From Candidatus Bathyarchaeum tardum (GTDB taxonomy: Archaea; Thermoproteota; Bathyarchaeia; Bathyarchaeales; Bathyarchaeaceae): a stretch of 64,000 nucleotides of DNA. The notes under the pieces are model-generated. The model ran no database searches, was not told the origin of the DNA, and saw only the letters and a program-made list of their open reading frames with translations. The DNA lies in contig JARVGH010000003.1 in the NCBI GenBank assembly GCA_029762755.1, forward strand, positions 1 to 64,000. The letters run 5' to 3'. The position numbers and the translations under genes were made by a program. The first letter of the stretch is position 1; every line of letters starts with the position of its first letter. Of this stretch, positions 1-8,013 are shown piece by piece.

Positions 1-427
1 TTTGTTCGAGTAAATGTGATTTTATGTTGTAGTGATACAAACCCATGTCTATGGTGTCTACTTTTTTGGCAAACAAATAAGTTTCAATTGGATATAACGC
101 TCCAGCGCTAGGAGCATTGCGAAACTCATAACTCCCGTCTACCCGTTGAATCCCAGTTGAGGACCATAAAAGATAACCCAACTGCATTAAACTCAAAGAT
201 TGCTCAGAAAAACTACGAACACTCCTCCGCCTTCTTACTGCTTCGTCAAAGGATAAAGTTTCAAACTCTCTAGAAAAGGGCAACTCAATTTTTTTATTAT
301 CCAGATACTGTTTGTAAGTGTCTGGCTTGTTTGCCCAATCCAGATAGCCCCCAGTCATTTTATTTCTGTTATATTTGGTATGAAACTGAAAATCGTCACC
401 AACAGTGTGTACCAAAAAATCCCTCAA
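1..427 (-). CDS. SagB/ThcOx-type nitroreductase, partial (C-terminus off the left edge)
   Basis: About 142 N-terminal residues are visible and the gene runs off the window. Seen: RRRRSVRSFSE followed by APSAGALYPIE, the two signatures of the FMN-binding SagB/ThcOx branch of the nitroreductase family, preceded by TKYNRNKMTGG. The family reduces or oxidises small molecules and includes the azoline dehydrogenase of modified peptides; the substrate here is unknown. The frame is open upstream of the only ATG (position 358) to a TTG at 427. The extra residues match the usual N-terminus of the family, so TTG 427 is preferred although no clear SD is visible. It is the last gene of a minus-strand set with a zinc-ribbon and a DsrE-like gene. 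Confidence 0.8.
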   Translation of the reverse strand, partial: MRDFLVHTVGDDFQFHTKYNRNKMTGGYLDWANKPDTYKQYLDNKKIELPFSREFETLSFDEAVRRRRSVRSFSEQSLSLMQLGYLLWSSTGIQRVDGSYEFRNAPSAGALYPIETYLFAKKVDTIDMGLYHYNIKSHLLEQ

Positions 428-453
428 GGTGTCTTAGTTAAAGTAACGCAGGT

Positions 454-642
454 TCATAGGGGATGAAGAAAAACAAACTTGCCATTTTCTGCTGAACAAC
501 CACAAGGTAACTTGTTGAGTTCCTTGAAATTGAATGATTCAACGCCATCAACTAAGGTTCCCTTGGCACCGCATTTTTTACATTCATAGATTATGTTTGA
601 TTTGTTCACGAAAACACCACAAACTAGACGAGTTAGAACCAC
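454..642 (-). CDS. small zinc-ribbon-like protein
   Basis: Up to 62 residues with CKKCG near residue 21 and CGC near residue 47, a spacing that fits a small zinc ribbon. Function not recognised. The GTG start at 642 overlaps the last codons of the upstream DsrE-like gene; a second GTG at about residue 12 (position 609) would give a shorter protein starting just before the first Cys pair. The overlap upstream and the 26-base gap to the nitroreductase downstream suggest one transcript, so it may be an accessory metal or redox protein of that set (inference). Confidence 0.6.
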   Translation of the reverse strand: MVLTRLVCGVFVNKSNIIYECKKCGAKGTLVDGVESFNFKELNKLPCGCSAENGKFVFLHPL

Positions 643-995
643 ATTGTGCCGTTGGATTCAAGCACTAGATCATTTAATGTTGCTGCGCCCACGATTTTTA
701 GTCCAGGAATCAAGTCGATTTTTTCCCAACCAAACATTTGTTTTGAAGCTTCACAAACCAGAATTTGAACCCCTGATTCGAGAGTATTGTCAATCATTTC
801 TTTCACAGTTGGAAAAGACCCTAGTTTTATTTTTTCAGCCACTCCTAGAAGTAATACCCGAAGTCCTTGTCCGAGATAGTAAACTTTGGCGTCTACACCC
901 ATTGTTTTTGCAGTTTGTGCTAAAACAAGGGGAGAGTATTGACGTTCAGGATCGTCACTGGTTTGAACATATAATAAAGATTTTTTATCAACCAA
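633..995 (-). CDS. DsrE/DsrF-like family protein
   Basis: A compact alpha/beta protein of 120 residues reading (M)VDKKSLLYVQTSDDPERQ at the N-terminus. The strand followed by a DDPER turn and the GVDAKVYYLGQG and GVQILVCEAS segments are typical of the DsrE/YchN-like fold, used in sulfur relay and of unknown role in many archaea. There is a Cys in LVCEAS, the position where sulfur carriers often have one. Start: GGGGG at 1004-1008 lies eight bases before a TTG at 995, whereas the longer frame starts on top of that SD. The stop overlaps the next gene by ten bases. Confidence 0.75.
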   Translation of the reverse strand: MVDKKSLLYVQTSDDPERQYSPLVLAQTAKTMGVDAKVYYLGQGLRVLLLGVAEKIKLGSFPTVKEMIDNTLESGVQILVCEASKQMFGWEKIDLIPGLKIVGAATLNDLVLESNGTMWF

Positions 996-1091
996 AAACC
1001 ATTCCCCCAAATTAATCCATAATAATATTAATGATATAACAATGTTATAAACTTTTATAATAAAAAGATAACATCAACTTTTCCAAAACAG

Positions 1092-1877
1092 TTAGGCGTA
1101 TTTTTTGAATATATCATGGTATTTTTGGATAGTTTTTTTGGGGTTATCTGCATATAAGACTGCCCGTCCCAGGCTAATCAGGGGGTTTTTGACGTACCGA
1201 ATGTTGTTTGCTTTTCCCCCTTGGGGTCCGATTCCTTGAAGCAAAAACACTGCCGTATCACCCACTGTTTCTTGAATCTGCTTTACGTACTCAGGTTTAA
1301 CAAAACAGGTCAAACCAACCACACAACCATCTGCACCAGTTTCTTTGATTGATTGTGCAGTGTACAAAAAGTAAGGTTTCCCGTTTACGGTGGTGTTTAC
1401 CATCATTTGTTCTGCTTCGGGATTTGACATCAAAGTAAGAACAATCACGCCCAAATCTTGTTCGTGGGCTTTTTCTACAGTCATTTTGGTGTTGCCAGCA
1501 AAGGGCGAGAAAGTGAAGGCATCAAAACCCATTTTTTTTATCCAATATAAAGCTGACCCGTTAGTTGAGCCTATGTCGGTTAATTTATGGTCGAGAATTG
1601 ATAACATACCAAGATCATGAATTTTTTTTGCTATGGTTTGAAGTATCCCAGTGTGCCCTAAATAATACTGTGTGTTAGGTTTAACACAACAACAATAGTC
1701 GCTGACTTGCTCAAGGATATCTAACGAAAAATCTAGGAGGGCTTGTTGGTCTTCTTTGTTTGCATAACTAAGGGGAATTGTGTTGCTGCTTCTTTGATTA
1801 GGTAACGCAGGGTCAAGATTAAGATTAATAAAACTGCCTTTTTCTTTAGTTATTTGCAAATACTTCGCATAAAACAT
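1092..1877 (-). CDS. pyrF: orotidine 5'-phosphate decarboxylase
   Basis: Decarboxylates OMP to UMP, the last step of pyrimidine synthesis. Seen in 261 residues: an N-terminal strand NLNLDPAL, the catalytic Asp-Lys-Asp set as LDHKLTDIG, and the phosphate loop LLQGIGPQGG near the C-terminus. Start: AAGGG seven bases before ATG 1877 gives MFYAKYLQITKEKG, which aligns with the normal family start. The frame stays open for another 61 codons upstream, but that part translates to a run of Leu/Val/Phe/Cys caused by T-rich DNA and is not believed. An intermediate ATG lies at 1913. Confidence 0.9.
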   Translation of the reverse strand: MFYAKYLQITKEKGSFINLNLDPALPNQRSSNTIPLSYANKEDQQALLDFSLDILEQVSDYCCCVKPNTQYYLGHTGILQTIAKKIHDLGMLSILDHKLTDIGSTNGSALYWIKKMGFDAFTFSPFAGNTKMTVEKAHEQDLGVIVLTLMSNPEAEQMMVNTTVNGKPYFLYTAQSIKETGADGCVVGLTCFVKPEYVKQIQETVGDTAVFLLQGIGPQGGKANNIRYVKNPLISLGRAVLYADNPKKTIQKYHDIFKKYA

Positions 1878-2178
1878 TTGGTAACCCTTGCATGTAATGT
1901 GCAAACCTTTCATTATTAAGTTGGACGGAAAACCTTCGTACAACCACAACAATAAAACAAACAACCACAAACAAAGGCAAAACATGACACATACAAATAA
2001 ACAGACCAAAAAAATTCTCAAACGCTCAGGAATATACATAAAAAGAATCTCAGCAAACACAAGATAACAATTATGTTACATACCCTTCGGATTTTTGACC
2101 CAAAAATAAGTTGTATTTTTTTGGAAAAATGAAAACATAACTGAAAAAACGGTTACGGCGTAGCTTGTGAATTCAGAG
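1878..2178. other. intergenic, strongly A/C-rich on plus strand
   Basis: No supported gene. The stretch 1925-2060 is nearly free of G on the plus strand, so minus-strand reading gives a false hydrophobic extension of pyrF. A TATA-like stretch (TTTTTATGTATATTCC on the minus strand, about 2033-2048) could promote pyrF. Confidence 0.4.
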
Positions 2179-2313
2179 TTAGTTTTTCATACTCATCAGT
2201 GAAATGAGGTTTACATATTCGTTGATTACCTGTTGTCGAGCTTTCTTGTTTTTTATGTTCGATATGCTAGATCGCAGATGAAATGCACGACGTTTCATTT
2301 TTTCTTTACTCAA
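2179..2313 (-). CDS. possible small basic protein (44 aa)
   Basis: A frame from TTG 2313 (or ATG 2298) to TAA 2179. The product is rich in Arg and Lys (KRRAFHLRSSISNIKNKKARQQ) and then amphipathic, unlike the random product of AT-rich DNA. A GGG lies near the TTG at a usable distance. No family recognised; it may be chance. It lies in the otherwise empty gap between pyrF and the winged-helix gene. Confidence 0.3.
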   Translation of the reverse strand: MSKEKMKRRAFHLRSSISNIKNKKARQQVINEYVNLISLMSMKN

Positions 2314-2524
2314 ATTTATCGCCCATGGCAATACTTCTTAAACAGCGGGTGCTTTTTTTACTTATAAATATTATGGAAATTTTCGACAAACAAATTATAA
2401 CAACATTTTTAGAAATATTTCCTCCACCGTAATATACGGTTTTCAGAAGTAGACCTTTTATTTGTTCAAGTTCACTCCAAATATAGATAAAAACTCTAGA
2501 AAAATAATAAAGAGCGGACAAAAA

Positions 2525-2791
2525 GTGGAGAACAAACGAAGAGACAGACTTTACATTATTTCTGAAATTTTGAGCATATGCAAAGATGGCTCTTTGAAAA
2601 CTCAGATAATGTACAAAGCCAATTTAAGCTTCGCTCAGTTGAATGAGTATATAGATTTTCTTATTAAAATTGAACTTATTACAATCCAAAAAGAAAGCGG
2701 TAAAAACGTTTACCGAATAACTGCCAAAGGACAAAAGTATCTGGAAAAATACAAAGATATCTCCGAAATTTTGGGGAATACTGATTCCTAA
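2525..2791 (+). CDS. winged-helix DNA-binding protein (archaeal HTH_45-like)
   Basis: About 88 residues beginning RRDRLYIISEILSICKDG, then KTQIMYKANLSFAQLNEYIDFL and a beta wing ending YRITAKGQKYLEKY. This is the common archaeal stand-alone winged helix (PF14947-like), a transcription regulator whose target and signal are not known. The GTG at 2525 puts the start right before the KRRDR motif where relatives begin; a TTG at 2462 would add 21 residues. No partner gene is evident. Confidence 0.7.
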   Translation: MENKRRDRLYIISEILSICKDGSLKTQIMYKANLSFAQLNEYIDFLIKIELITIQKESGKNVYRITAKGQKYLEKYKDISEILGNTDS

Positions 2792-2854
2792 GGGCACGGA
2801 CTACAAGCAAATCTGAACAAAAAATTGTTAAATAAAGAAAGGTTTCAAAGGTCT

Positions 2855-3577
2855 TCAAGAAATAACCTTTGCAGTAACCCCATCAATTTTTATTATTTTT
2901 TCTTCAGCAGTTTTTTCATTTCTGAAGGTGATCACAAAAAATGGGCTATAAACCACAGCGTGTTCAGAAACATGAAACAGTTCATCTTCAATTTCACCAA
3001 CATTTTCGGGTCTTTTTACAATACGGGCTTTGACCATGTTAATTTCTTTTTGAGGAGTAAGCTTAACATCTCCAGTTTTTTTATTAAATTCCTTCAATAT
3101 TTCCTCGGGATTGTCTTCAGAAGGAGCAGCAGGAACCTGATCAGGAGGAATTTCATTACCATCGCTGTCAAGCACAATATATGCCTTGTCGTTATATGAT
3201 GCATACATTTTAGCCTCCAATTTTATCACCTTGCGAGAGCTTTCTGCACCATTACCAGCCGGTTCAACTTCAGGCGTATATGACTTTTCAGAAATCTTTA
3301 CTTCTTCTGTTTCAGGATCAACACCCAAAGAGTAAAGTTTTGTTTTATAGTAATGCACATCGTATTTTGCATCAATCAGAACGTAAGGTTCATAGTATTT
3401 GTCAACAGAAACAACTCGAATCTCTTCGGCTTGATTCTGAGAGAAACTGAATTTGGTAAACAACTTATACTTCATTTTCTCTGCAGTGAGTTTAACGATT
3501 GTCGGATCGACACGAGATTTATAAACAATAATTTTTCTTTCGCTTATTTTCTCTGGGACAGGGGGAATCTCGCTCAA
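2855..3577 (-). CDS. uncharacterised protein, 240 aa
   Basis: No family recognised. It is soluble, with no signal peptide or membrane segment. Two regions look folded: residues 20-90 (basic start, KYYEPYVLIDAKYDVHYYKTK) and the C-terminal 60 residues (VVYSPFFVITFRNEKTAEEK, ending in a basic strand). A Pro/Asp/Glu-rich, probably flexible linker with NEIPPDQVPAAPSEDNPEE separates them. Start: AGGTG at 3584-3588 lies six bases before TTG 3577; the GTG at 3586 overlaps that SD. Codon use looks normal, so it is a real gene of unknown role. Confidence 0.65.
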   Translation of the reverse strand: MSEIPPVPEKISERKIIVYKSRVDPTIVKLTAEKMKYKLFTKFSFSQNQAEEIRVVSVDKYYEPYVLIDAKYDVHYYKTKLYSLGVDPETEEVKISEKSYTPEVEPAGNGAESSRKVIKLEAKMYASYNDKAYIVLDSDGNEIPPDQVPAAPSEDNPEEILKEFNKKTGDVKLTPQKEINMVKARIVKRPENVGEIEDELFHVSEHAVVYSPFFVITFRNEKTAEEKIIKIDGVTAKVIS

Positions 3578-3668
3578 ATGTAGCACCTAAAGACTAAAAT
3601 CCCGATTTCATTAATTAATTATTTATGAAGCCCTAATCCGAATTAATTGTTTATAACCAGATACAAAA

Positions 3669-3770
3669 TTATTGGGCTTTCAAATAATCAAGGGTCCTTT
3701 CTTTGAGAAAAGGAGATTCTTCAAGCATAGATTTTATTATGTTCCATCTTGCTTCGTGTACGTCTGTCAT
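3669..3770 (-). CDS. possible small protein (33 aa)
   Basis: ATG 3770 to TAA 3669 encodes MTDVHEARWNIIKSMLEESP, then a short charged helix ending in DYLKAQ. The composition is protein-like (Trp, mixed charge), unlike the surrounding AT-rich DNA. Only a weak SD (GAAG) is present. Unknown function; may be chance. Confidence 0.35.
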   Translation of the reverse strand: MTDVHEARWNIIKSMLEESPFLKERTLDYLKAQ

Positions 3771-4077
3771 TGTTCTTCATTGATATCATCTAGCGAGTGA
3801 TATTAAAAATCGTAAGTCGAAAACAGATATATTACCTTTTAAGATGTAAAAAATTGTTCAAATGTACACATGAAACATTATTCTTCCATTACACACATTT
3901 TCAACATTTTTGATTTAAAAATTATTGAATGCTAATAACATCAATAAATCATATAGAAGTATGTTCTATAGGTATTTTCCATAAAATTTTTGAAATATTA
4001 CATCTTGAGCAATATAGCATTTATTCAAAGAGTGCAAATTATCAAGCAATGCAGTAAACAGAAGGTGCATAATACGC
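3771..4077. other. AT-rich intergenic region before the PKD gene
   Basis: About 300 bases without a supportable gene. It has several A/T runs and must hold the promoter of the PKD surface protein; no single TATA box stands out. GGTG about 12 bases before ATG 4078 is a weak SD. Confidence 0.4.
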
Positions 4078-6486
4078 ATGATTAATCAGACTTTAAGAAC
4101 AGCTTTCATGGGAAAAAATTATGAAAGCTTAGAAAAAAACAAACAGATAAAGAAAAGAATGCTAACAAGCCTAATCATCTTAACATTAATTTCTTTGCTT
4201 GTTTCCACACCACAATTGATCTTTTCTGCATCAGCAATAGGCTCTGAACCAAGTCTAGAAGAGATACTAAACAATGTAGGATATAGTAACATTGCTATTG
4301 AAGATGTTGAAACATTCCCAGCAGGAATTTATAACATCACATTGCTAGCAGAATTTGCTGGATACTATAACAACAACATCCTGAGTTATTATGTGGTTGA
4401 AACAACAAACTATCATACAATCTTCACAGGACCCGAAGGGGCATCTGGAAGCAATAATGGCGGATATGTAATTCCGCCAATATCCAAGATGTTAGAAGTT
4501 GACAGTCAGTTTGGGTTGACACTGATCACTCCTGAGTATCAGTATTTCACAGAGCATGATTTAAACCCCGACTTTCCTTTGGAACACGCTCAAGTGTTCA
4601 GGAATTTAGATAACCCAAACATGTTTCTGATTGGCTTTGAAAATTATTATGGTCAACAAATTGCTCGTGACTTTAATGACATGGTTTTCTCTTTGACACT
4701 CATCAACCCCTTAGAAATTGTCAGCGTTAGCAGAATTCCTGAAACTCCCAACTATGATGAATCAGTAACGGTTACTGCACAAGTCAAAGAGGGCAGTTAC
4801 GAAATTGATTCAGTCATTCTCAGTTTCCAAGCTAACTCAGGAAGCTGGAGCAACGTAACCATGAATTTAGACACCACTGAATATGTTGCAATGATCCCAG
4901 CTCAACAATACGGCAAAACAGTAAACTACAAAGTTTATGCCATAGACGTATTTGGCAGTACAGCTGTTTCAACAGTTTATTCCTATACGGTTGGCGACTT
5001 TATTGAGCCAATAATAATTGATGTGGCTCGAATTCCCTCAGTAGTTAACTCTCACCAAATAGCTACAATTTTGGCTAATGTGACCGAACCCATTGCCGGA
5101 AGCGGAGTCAAATCAGTTATTCTACACTACAAAATAAACAACGAGTGGACAATGAATGCAATGTCATTACGTGATGGGTTATGGACTGAAATTATTCCTG
5201 GACAAAACCCAGGAACTCCAGTTCAGTTTTATGTACAAGCTTATGACGGAGCAGAAAATAATGCACAATCACCAACTTTCAGCTACCAAGTCATAATTCC
5301 AAACAGCGCACCAAGAGCAGACTTTAGTGTTGCCCCAACCCCGGGATATACTGATGAAAACATCAACTTTGATGGATCTGCTAGCTCAGATTTAGACGGT
5401 ACTATTGCAAATTATTTCTGGAACTTTGGAGATGGAACCTATGCATATGGCGAAACAACAAGCCACGCATATGATAAGAATGGGGAATTTGTTGTTTCAC
5501 TCAGAGTAACTGATAACAGAGGAGCAATTGACATCATCACAAAAACAGTAACTGTTGAAAACAGACCAGCCCCACAGCCTACAAACAACAGACCAGTAGC
5601 AGTTTTCACAGAGTCTCCTGAACCAGCTTATGCAACTGAAACAGTAACTCTCAATGCTTCTGAAAGCTACGACACAGACGGAACAATCACCACATATACA
5701 TGGAACTTTGGCGACGGAACAACAGCAACAGGCGCCATAGTGACTCATACCTACGAAAATTCTGGCTCATACAAAATAGAATTAACAGTAACAGACAATG
5801 AAGGAGCGACAGACTCAACGACTTCAACAAAAACTATCCTAAATAACGAACCTATAGCAGCGTTTACACAAACTTCTGAAGAAGCAAACAAAGGTGAAAA
5901 AATCGTTTTTGATGCTTCCGAAAGCTTTGATGTAGACGGCACAATAGTTGAATATACATGGACTTTCGGTGACCAAACAACATCAACAGGTGTTATAGTT
6001 GACCACTCTTACCCCAACACTGGAGAATATACAGTAACCCTGACAGTCACAGATGATGATGGAGCTACAGATTCAGTAACTTCAACAGTAAATGTTGTTA
6101 ATCAAGAACCAGTAGCAATATTCATTGCAAACACCACAGAAATTACAGAAAACCAAGCAGTCCAATTTGATGCTTCTGAAAGCTACGACACAGACGGAAC
6201 AATCACCACATACACATGGAACTTTGGCGACGGAACAACAGCAACAGGGATAACTACAGAGCACACCTACACGCAAGCAGGAGAATACACAGTAACTCTA
6301 ACAGTAACCGATAACGAAGGCGCATCCACATCAGCAACTACCACAGTGAACGTCACTGCTGAACCAACGGTAACATTAGCAGTTCTTTCTGTGATTGGTT
6401 TAGGAATCACTGCATTAACGGCCAGTCTTCTGTATGGCTTGTTTGTGCGAAGAAATAAAAATAAAAAATCCAAAAAAACCGATTAA
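4078..6486 (+). CDS. membrane-anchored surface protein with DUF4114-like and four PKD domains
   Basis: 802 residues. A cytoplasmic Lys-rich N-terminus is followed by a membrane or signal segment (about 28-51). Then comes a DUF4114-like domain (about 100-210; GFENYYGQQIARDFNDMVFS has the typical G-F-E..D-x-N-D motif), two beta-sandwich domains (about 215-410), four PKD domains (about 411-500, 503-588, 589-674, 675-765; each with a WNFGDG or WTFGD core), a C-terminal membrane helix (766-789) and a basic tail RRNKNKKSKK. Thus an extracellular, stalk-like protein anchored at its C-terminus, probably for adhesion or S-layer contact (inference). PKD2 and PKD4 share a nearly identical DNA segment. 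Terminator directly after. Confidence 0.9.
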   Translation: MINQTLRTAFMGKNYESLEKNKQIKKRMLTSLIILTLISLLVSTPQLIFSASAIGSEPSLEEILNNVGYSNIAIEDVETFPAGIYNITLLAEFAGYYNNNILSYYVVETTNYHTIFTGPEGASGSNNGGYVIPPISKMLEVDSQFGLTLITPEYQYFTEHDLNPDFPLEHAQVFRNLDNPNMFLIGFENYYGQQIARDFNDMVFSLTLINPLEIVSVSRIPETPNYDESVTVTAQVKEGSYEIDSVILSFQANSGSWSNVTMNLDTTEYVAMIPAQQYGKTVNYKVYAIDVFGSTAVSTVYSYTVGDFIEPIIIDVARIPSVVNSHQIATILANVTEPIAGSGVKSVILHYKINNEWTMNAMSLRDGLWTEIIPGQNPGTPVQFYVQAYDGAENNAQSPTFSYQVIIPNSAPRADFSVAPTPGYTDENINFDGSASSDLDGTIANYFWNFGDGTYAYGETTSHAYDKNGEFVVSLRVTDNRGAIDIITKTVTVENRPAPQPTNNRPVAVFTESPEPAYATETVTLNASESYDTDGTITTYTWNFGDGTTATGAIVTHTYENSGSYKIELTVTDNEGATDSTTSTKTILNNEPIAAFTQTSEEANKGEKIVFDASESFDVDGTIVEYTWTFGDQTTSTGVIVDHSYPNTGEYTVTLTVTDDDGATDSVTSTVNVVNQEPVAIFIANTTEITENQAVQFDASESYDTDGTITTYTWNFGDGTTATGITTEHTYTQAGEYTVTLTVTDNEGASTSATTTVNVTAEPTVTLAVLSVIGLGITALTASLLYGLFVRRNKNKKSKKTD
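5654..5732 (+). repeat. 79-bp near-identical direct repeat, copy 1 (PKD2)
   Basis: Identical to 6170-6248 except for one base (catata versus cataca). It encodes the segment from ASESYDTDG to GDGTTATG of the PKD domain. PKD1 and PKD3 differ clearly in the same place, so copies 2 and 4 were homogenised recently. Confidence 0.9.
6170..6248 (+). repeat. 79-bp near-identical direct repeat, copy 2 (PKD4)
   Basis: Second copy of the segment at 5654-5732, one mismatch, in frame, 516 bp downstream (172 codons, two PKD units). Confidence 0.9.
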
Positions 6487-6521
6487 ACCTAGATAAGTTC
6501 TAGGTTTATTCCCTATTTATT
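6486..6521 (+). terminator. hairpin terminator of the PKD gene
   Basis: AACCTAGA (6486-6493) and TCTAGGTT (6499-6506) form a perfect 8-bp stem with a 5-base loop just after the stop codon, followed by a T-rich tract. Confidence 0.7.
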
Positions 6522-6575
6522 TTTAATCAATTTTTTAGTTCAAAAAATTAAATAGACCAAAGTTACCGTGAAAAA

Positions 6576-7076
6576 TTAGTCAAGATCTAAAACACCCTCA
6601 AAGACGTCTTCTTCATTGACCATCAATTCTTTAGAAAGCCACATTTTCAGCAAGTTGCTATTTGAAGGAAAATCTCCAGCATAAGAAACTAATTTGCCAT
6701 TTTTTAAGGCATCTGCTTTAAACGTGTTTTCTGATGTTTTGAAAAGATATGAAACTGTTTCTGCACATTTTGCCATAGCCTTGAAATCTTCCCATTTTCT
6801 GCACTTAACGTTTACAGGCTTTGCTTGTGCAACAACTGTAGATTTTTGTGGAGCATCACTGCAAGGAACTAGGTTTGTTATTTCTTCTTGAAGAATTGAT
6901 ATTTTGTCTTCGATGCTCTCAATTTTGCCAGTTATTTCCCCAGTTTCACCCAAACTTTCTGTTATTATACCCAACTGACCTATGAGACGATCTAGGTCTT
7001 TTTCGTGTTCTTTCAACACATTAATAATAAAGTCTAATGCTTCCAATGCTTCGTTTTTATTTGGCTTGGATTCCAT
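6576..7076 (-). CDS. uncharacterised coiled-coil protein, 166 aa
   Basis: Not recognised. Residues 5-70 form an amphipathic, Glu/Lys/Ile-rich coiled coil (KEHEKDLDRLIGQLGIITE, ESIEDKISILQEEI). A Pro/Ala/Gln linker follows, then a C-terminal folded part of about 75 residues (KCRKWEDFKAMAKCAETVSY to EEDVFEGVLDLD) with two Cys. AGGAG lies eight bases before ATG 7076, so the start is secure. Convergent with the PKD gene. Soluble, probably oligomeric (inference). Confidence 0.65.
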   Translation of the reverse strand: MESKPNKNEALEALDFIINVLKEHEKDLDRLIGQLGIITESLGETGEITGKIESIEDKISILQEEITNLVPCSDAPQKSTVVAQAKPVNVKCRKWEDFKAMAKCAETVSYLFKTSENTFKADALKNGKLVSYAGDFPSNSNLLKMWLSKELMVNEEDVFEGVLDLD

Positions 7077-7295
7077 GTCGTTGTCTCCTCGGCAATTATA
7101 GCATAACGCTTGCTAGATAAATAAAGCTAATGCATCATCAAACTGTATCATTACGGTGTTAGTTACATACTAATTAATAATTCAAACCGAAAAAACTAAC
7201 AGAAAAATAAATACACAAGAACATGAGAAACAAAACTTATGGGCAATTCAAATCCAACTCAAACAAGAAAAAACAATAAACAACAAATAAATTTT

Positions 7296-7335
7296 CAAAA
7301 TAAAAAATAAAAAGAAGCTTAAAAGCCTCTATTTA
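7296..7335 (-). terminator. T-rich terminator after rps3ae
   Basis: Reading the minus strand after the rps3ae stop: AGGCTTTTAAGCTT followed by TTTTTATTTTTTATTTTG. This is a short hairpin with long T tracts, as at archaeal terminators. Confidence 0.55.
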
Positions 7336-7361
7336 AAAAATTTTGCACCGTGACAGCACAG

Positions 7362-7949
7362 CTAAGCAGCTGGCTGAGCGGTTAGTTTTGATTTGCGGAC
7401 GCCAACATGACGAAGTGGTGAGATTTTCTTGGCTTCATTGTAGATGTCAGAAGCAATTTTTCCTAGAACAAGTTCTTGAACGAACTGGTCAAAGGTCAAG
7501 ACCTCAGATTTGTCTTTGACGATTTTGTTCATTAAGCTACGTATTTCGTGTTCTTGTGAAGTTTTTATTCGTGAAAGGGTGAAAACAGAAACTGCTAAAG
7601 TTAATTCATAATTGTCGCTGGTTGTAACGTTTAAGATTCCGTCTACCCGTGTGGTTCGTCGTCTTACTAGGCTTCTCAAGTAGTCTCGAGAATATTCATG
7701 TCCTTTAAAGACGGTTCGGGCAGTTTTGCCTTCAACTTCTTCGATTCGGAAATAAAGTTTGAGATATTGATGCGCGAAGTCATTGGTGATGTCATAAAGA
7801 GTGCCGTCTACAATCCTTCCAACAAGTTTTACAGGATCGTCTGCGGGTACGGCTCCTAATTCAACTCCTCCAAAGTAAGGTGGAGAAATTACGTTGTACC
7901 ATTTCTTGTCGCGCCACTTGTCTTTTATGCGTCCTCTTCTCTTTGACAT
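7362..7949 (-). CDS. rps3ae: 30S ribosomal protein eS1 (S3Ae)
   Basis: 195 residues, the usual archaeal length. Recognised by the basic start SKRRGRIKDKWRDKKWYNV, the P-P-Y-F-G motif, and RTTRVDGILNVTTSDNYEL. It sits on the platform of the small subunit near the mRNA exit. GAGGG six bases before ATG 7949 fixes the start; a TTG one codon earlier is the longest-frame start. It lies 64 bases behind serS and is probably co-transcribed with it. Confidence 0.95.
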   Translation of the reverse strand: MSKRRGRIKDKWRDKKWYNVISPPYFGGVELGAVPADDPVKLVGRIVDGTLYDITNDFAHQYLKLYFRIEEVEGKTARTVFKGHEYSRDYLRSLVRRRTTRVDGILNVTTSDNYELTLAVSVFTLSRIKTSQEHEIRSLMNKIVKDKSEVLTFDQFVQELVLGKIASDIYNEAKKISPLRHVGVRKSKLTAQPAA

Positions 7950-8013
7950 CAAAGTCCCTCGTTGTGGATTGAAAGATTTAGCAAGGAAGTATTAAAAGCT
8001 TCGGCTTTTTGAA

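Noticed and set aside
1878-2060. N-terminal extension of pyrF that reads as a Leu/Val/Phe/Cys-rich membrane helix
   Set aside because: The plus strand here is almost without G, so T-rich minus codons give hydrophobic residues by default; the SD and family alignment place the start at 1877.
2306-2521. 71-aa minus-strand frame opposite the winged-helix gene start
   Set aside because: Composition follows AT-rich DNA, it overlaps the regulator and its upstream region, and has no SD.
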